Shown piece after piece: positions 63,354 to 64,000 of a stretch of DNA of 64,000 nt. The first letter of the stretch is position 1. Each line of letters starts with the position of its first letter. The notes under the pieces were generated by a model that was not told the origin of the DNA, searched no databases, and was given only the letters and a program-made list of their open reading frames with translations. The translations under genes and the position numbers were made by a program. The stretch is taken from positions 894,501 to 958,500 of the forward strand of contig NZ_CP106869.1 in NCBI RefSeq assembly GCF_025665335.1, written 5' to 3'. This stretch comes from Xanthomonas sp. AM6. GTDB lineage: Bacteria; Pseudomonadota; Gammaproteobacteria; Xanthomonadales; Xanthomonadaceae.

Positions 63354-64000
63354 TCACCGCCCCCCAGCCATGCTGCGCGGCTTCAGCGGCACCACCTTGG
63401 TCGCCGCCTCGGCGCGCCGCGCCAGCACCCGGTCGATGCGCGCGAACACTTCGCGCATCACTGCCGCTTCCGGCAGCAGGGTCACCCGGAAATGGTGGCG
63501 GTAGGGCACGTTGAAGCTGGAACCGGGCACCACCAGCACGCCCTCGTCGTTCATCAGCTCCAGCGCGAAATCGTGGTCGTCGAAGCTGCGCGCCGCCGCG
63601 CCGACCACCGCCGGGAACGCGTACAGCGCGCCGGCCGGCTGCACCAGCGACAGGTGTTCGCTGGCCGCGCAGGCCTCGATCACCGCGCGGCGGGTCTCGT
63701 ACAGGCGCCCGCCGGGCGCGCACAGCGGCGAGATGGTGTCCGGGCCGTTGACCGCGGCGTCGATCGCGTACTGGCCCGGCACGTTGGCGCACAGGCGCAG
63801 CGCGCCGAGCAGGTCCATCGCGTTGCGGAACTCGGTGACGCGCTCGGCGGCGCCGGACAGCAGCGCCCAGCCCACCCGCCAGCCGCAGGCGCGGTGCACC
63901 TTGCTCAGGCCGCCGAAGCTGATGCACGGATGCTCGCCGGCCAGCGGCGCGACCGGCACGAAGGCGGCGCCGTCGTACAGCACCTGGTCGTAGATCTCGT
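63354..64000 (-). CDS. AlaA-like PLP-dependent aminotransferase, C-terminal part (N-term outside window)
   Basis: The frame is open to the window's edge, so the N-terminal half is missing. The visible 215 residues include EIYDQVLYD, the PLP-binding Lys in SFGGLSKVHRACGWRVGW, MRLCANVP-like LRLCANVPGQYAID, and GALYAFPAV with C-terminal FRVTLLP. These match fold-type I aminotransferases such as AlaA, which make alanine from glutamate and pyruvate. Substrate cannot be fixed without the N-terminus. A G-rich repeat arm abuts its stop. Confidence 0.88.
   Translation of the reverse strand, partial: EIYDQVLYDGAAFVPVAPLAGEHPCISFGGLSKVHRACGWRVGWALLSGAAERVTEFRNAMDLLGALRLCANVPGQYAIDAAVNGPDTISPLCAPGGRLYETRRAVIEACAASEHLSLVQPAGALYAFPAVVGAAARSFDDHDFALELMNDEGVLVVPGSSFNVPYRHHFRVTLLPEAAVMREVFARIDRVLARRAEAATKVVPLKPRSMAGGR

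Overview
The window is about 70% G+C, densely packed, and looks like the chromosome of a xanthomonad (Xanthomonas or a close relative). Three things point there: a LacI+GntR-controlled N-acetylglucosamine locus with TonB-dependent uptake as described in X. campestris, TonB-dependent receptors of the Xanthomonas/Caulobacter type, and dispersed GTAG-type palindromic repeats. I see no tRNA, rRNA, insertion sequence, prophage or CRISPR array. Species cannot be fixed from the sequence alone.

Layout. 1-2656: a sensor kinase (cut at the left edge), a CheY-like regulator and a REC-kinase-REC hybrid, apparently one phosphorelay operon. 2814-6779: an Anbu-type proteasome homologue, folK, a pteridine-reductase-like SDR, a MidA-like methyltransferase and a VanZ-like protein. 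6810-20048: the nag region. A minus-strand unit (glucokinase-family GlcNAc kinase, TonB-dependent receptor, GH20 hexosaminidase) diverges from a plus-strand unit (nagX, nagQ, nagP, nagR, nagB-II, nagA). The shared intergenic region holds LacI-type and GntR-type operator candidates. Together these genes release, import, phosphorylate, deacetylate and deaminate GlcNAc to fructose-6-phosphate. 20207-29145: a fructosamine-kinase-like protein, an M23 peptidase homologue, cca, a soluble lytic transglycosylase and a second TonB-dependent receptor.

29409-33464: an EEP-fold phosphatase/nuclease, two tandem DsbA proteins, a dihaem cytochrome c4 and the ribosome-assembly GTPase EngB. 33724-42202: an MBL-fold hydrolase behind an AraC regulator, a VOC protein in a lower-GC patch, a VIT-family transporter, glutamate-cysteine ligase, a DUF1287 lipoprotein and an EnvZ/OmpR-like pair. 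42613-46196: a proline-rich lipoprotein and a complete glutathione-dependent formaldehyde detoxification operon (frmR-frmA-gfa-frmB) with a clear palindromic operator. The glutathione it uses is made by the ligase at 37.5 kb.

46197-47636 is gene-poor. 47637-50890 is a MocR-type regulator divergent from phzF and an EamA exporter, with a repeated-half-site operator between them. 51050-64000 carries a DegV protein, an HCCA-isomerase-like protein, a secreted GH12 glucanase, two overlapping amidohydrolases (one without the metal-binding HxH), a DUF924 protein, a glutaredoxin/A-type-like/rhodanese fusion, a polysaccharide deacetylase, a methyltransferase, an SGNH hydrolase and an AlaA-like aminotransferase cut by the right edge.

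Two repeat families punctuate the intergenic DNA: seven GTAG/REP-like palindromes, and G-rich GGGAATGGGGAATC-type arms in inverted pairs, two of which supply the C-termini and stop codons of neighbouring genes. I found no clearly unprecedented multi-gene system. The strongest oddities are the triple fusion at 59176-60102, the orphan Anbu gene, the degenerate amidohydrolase pair, the repeat-derived protein ends and the MocR operator.
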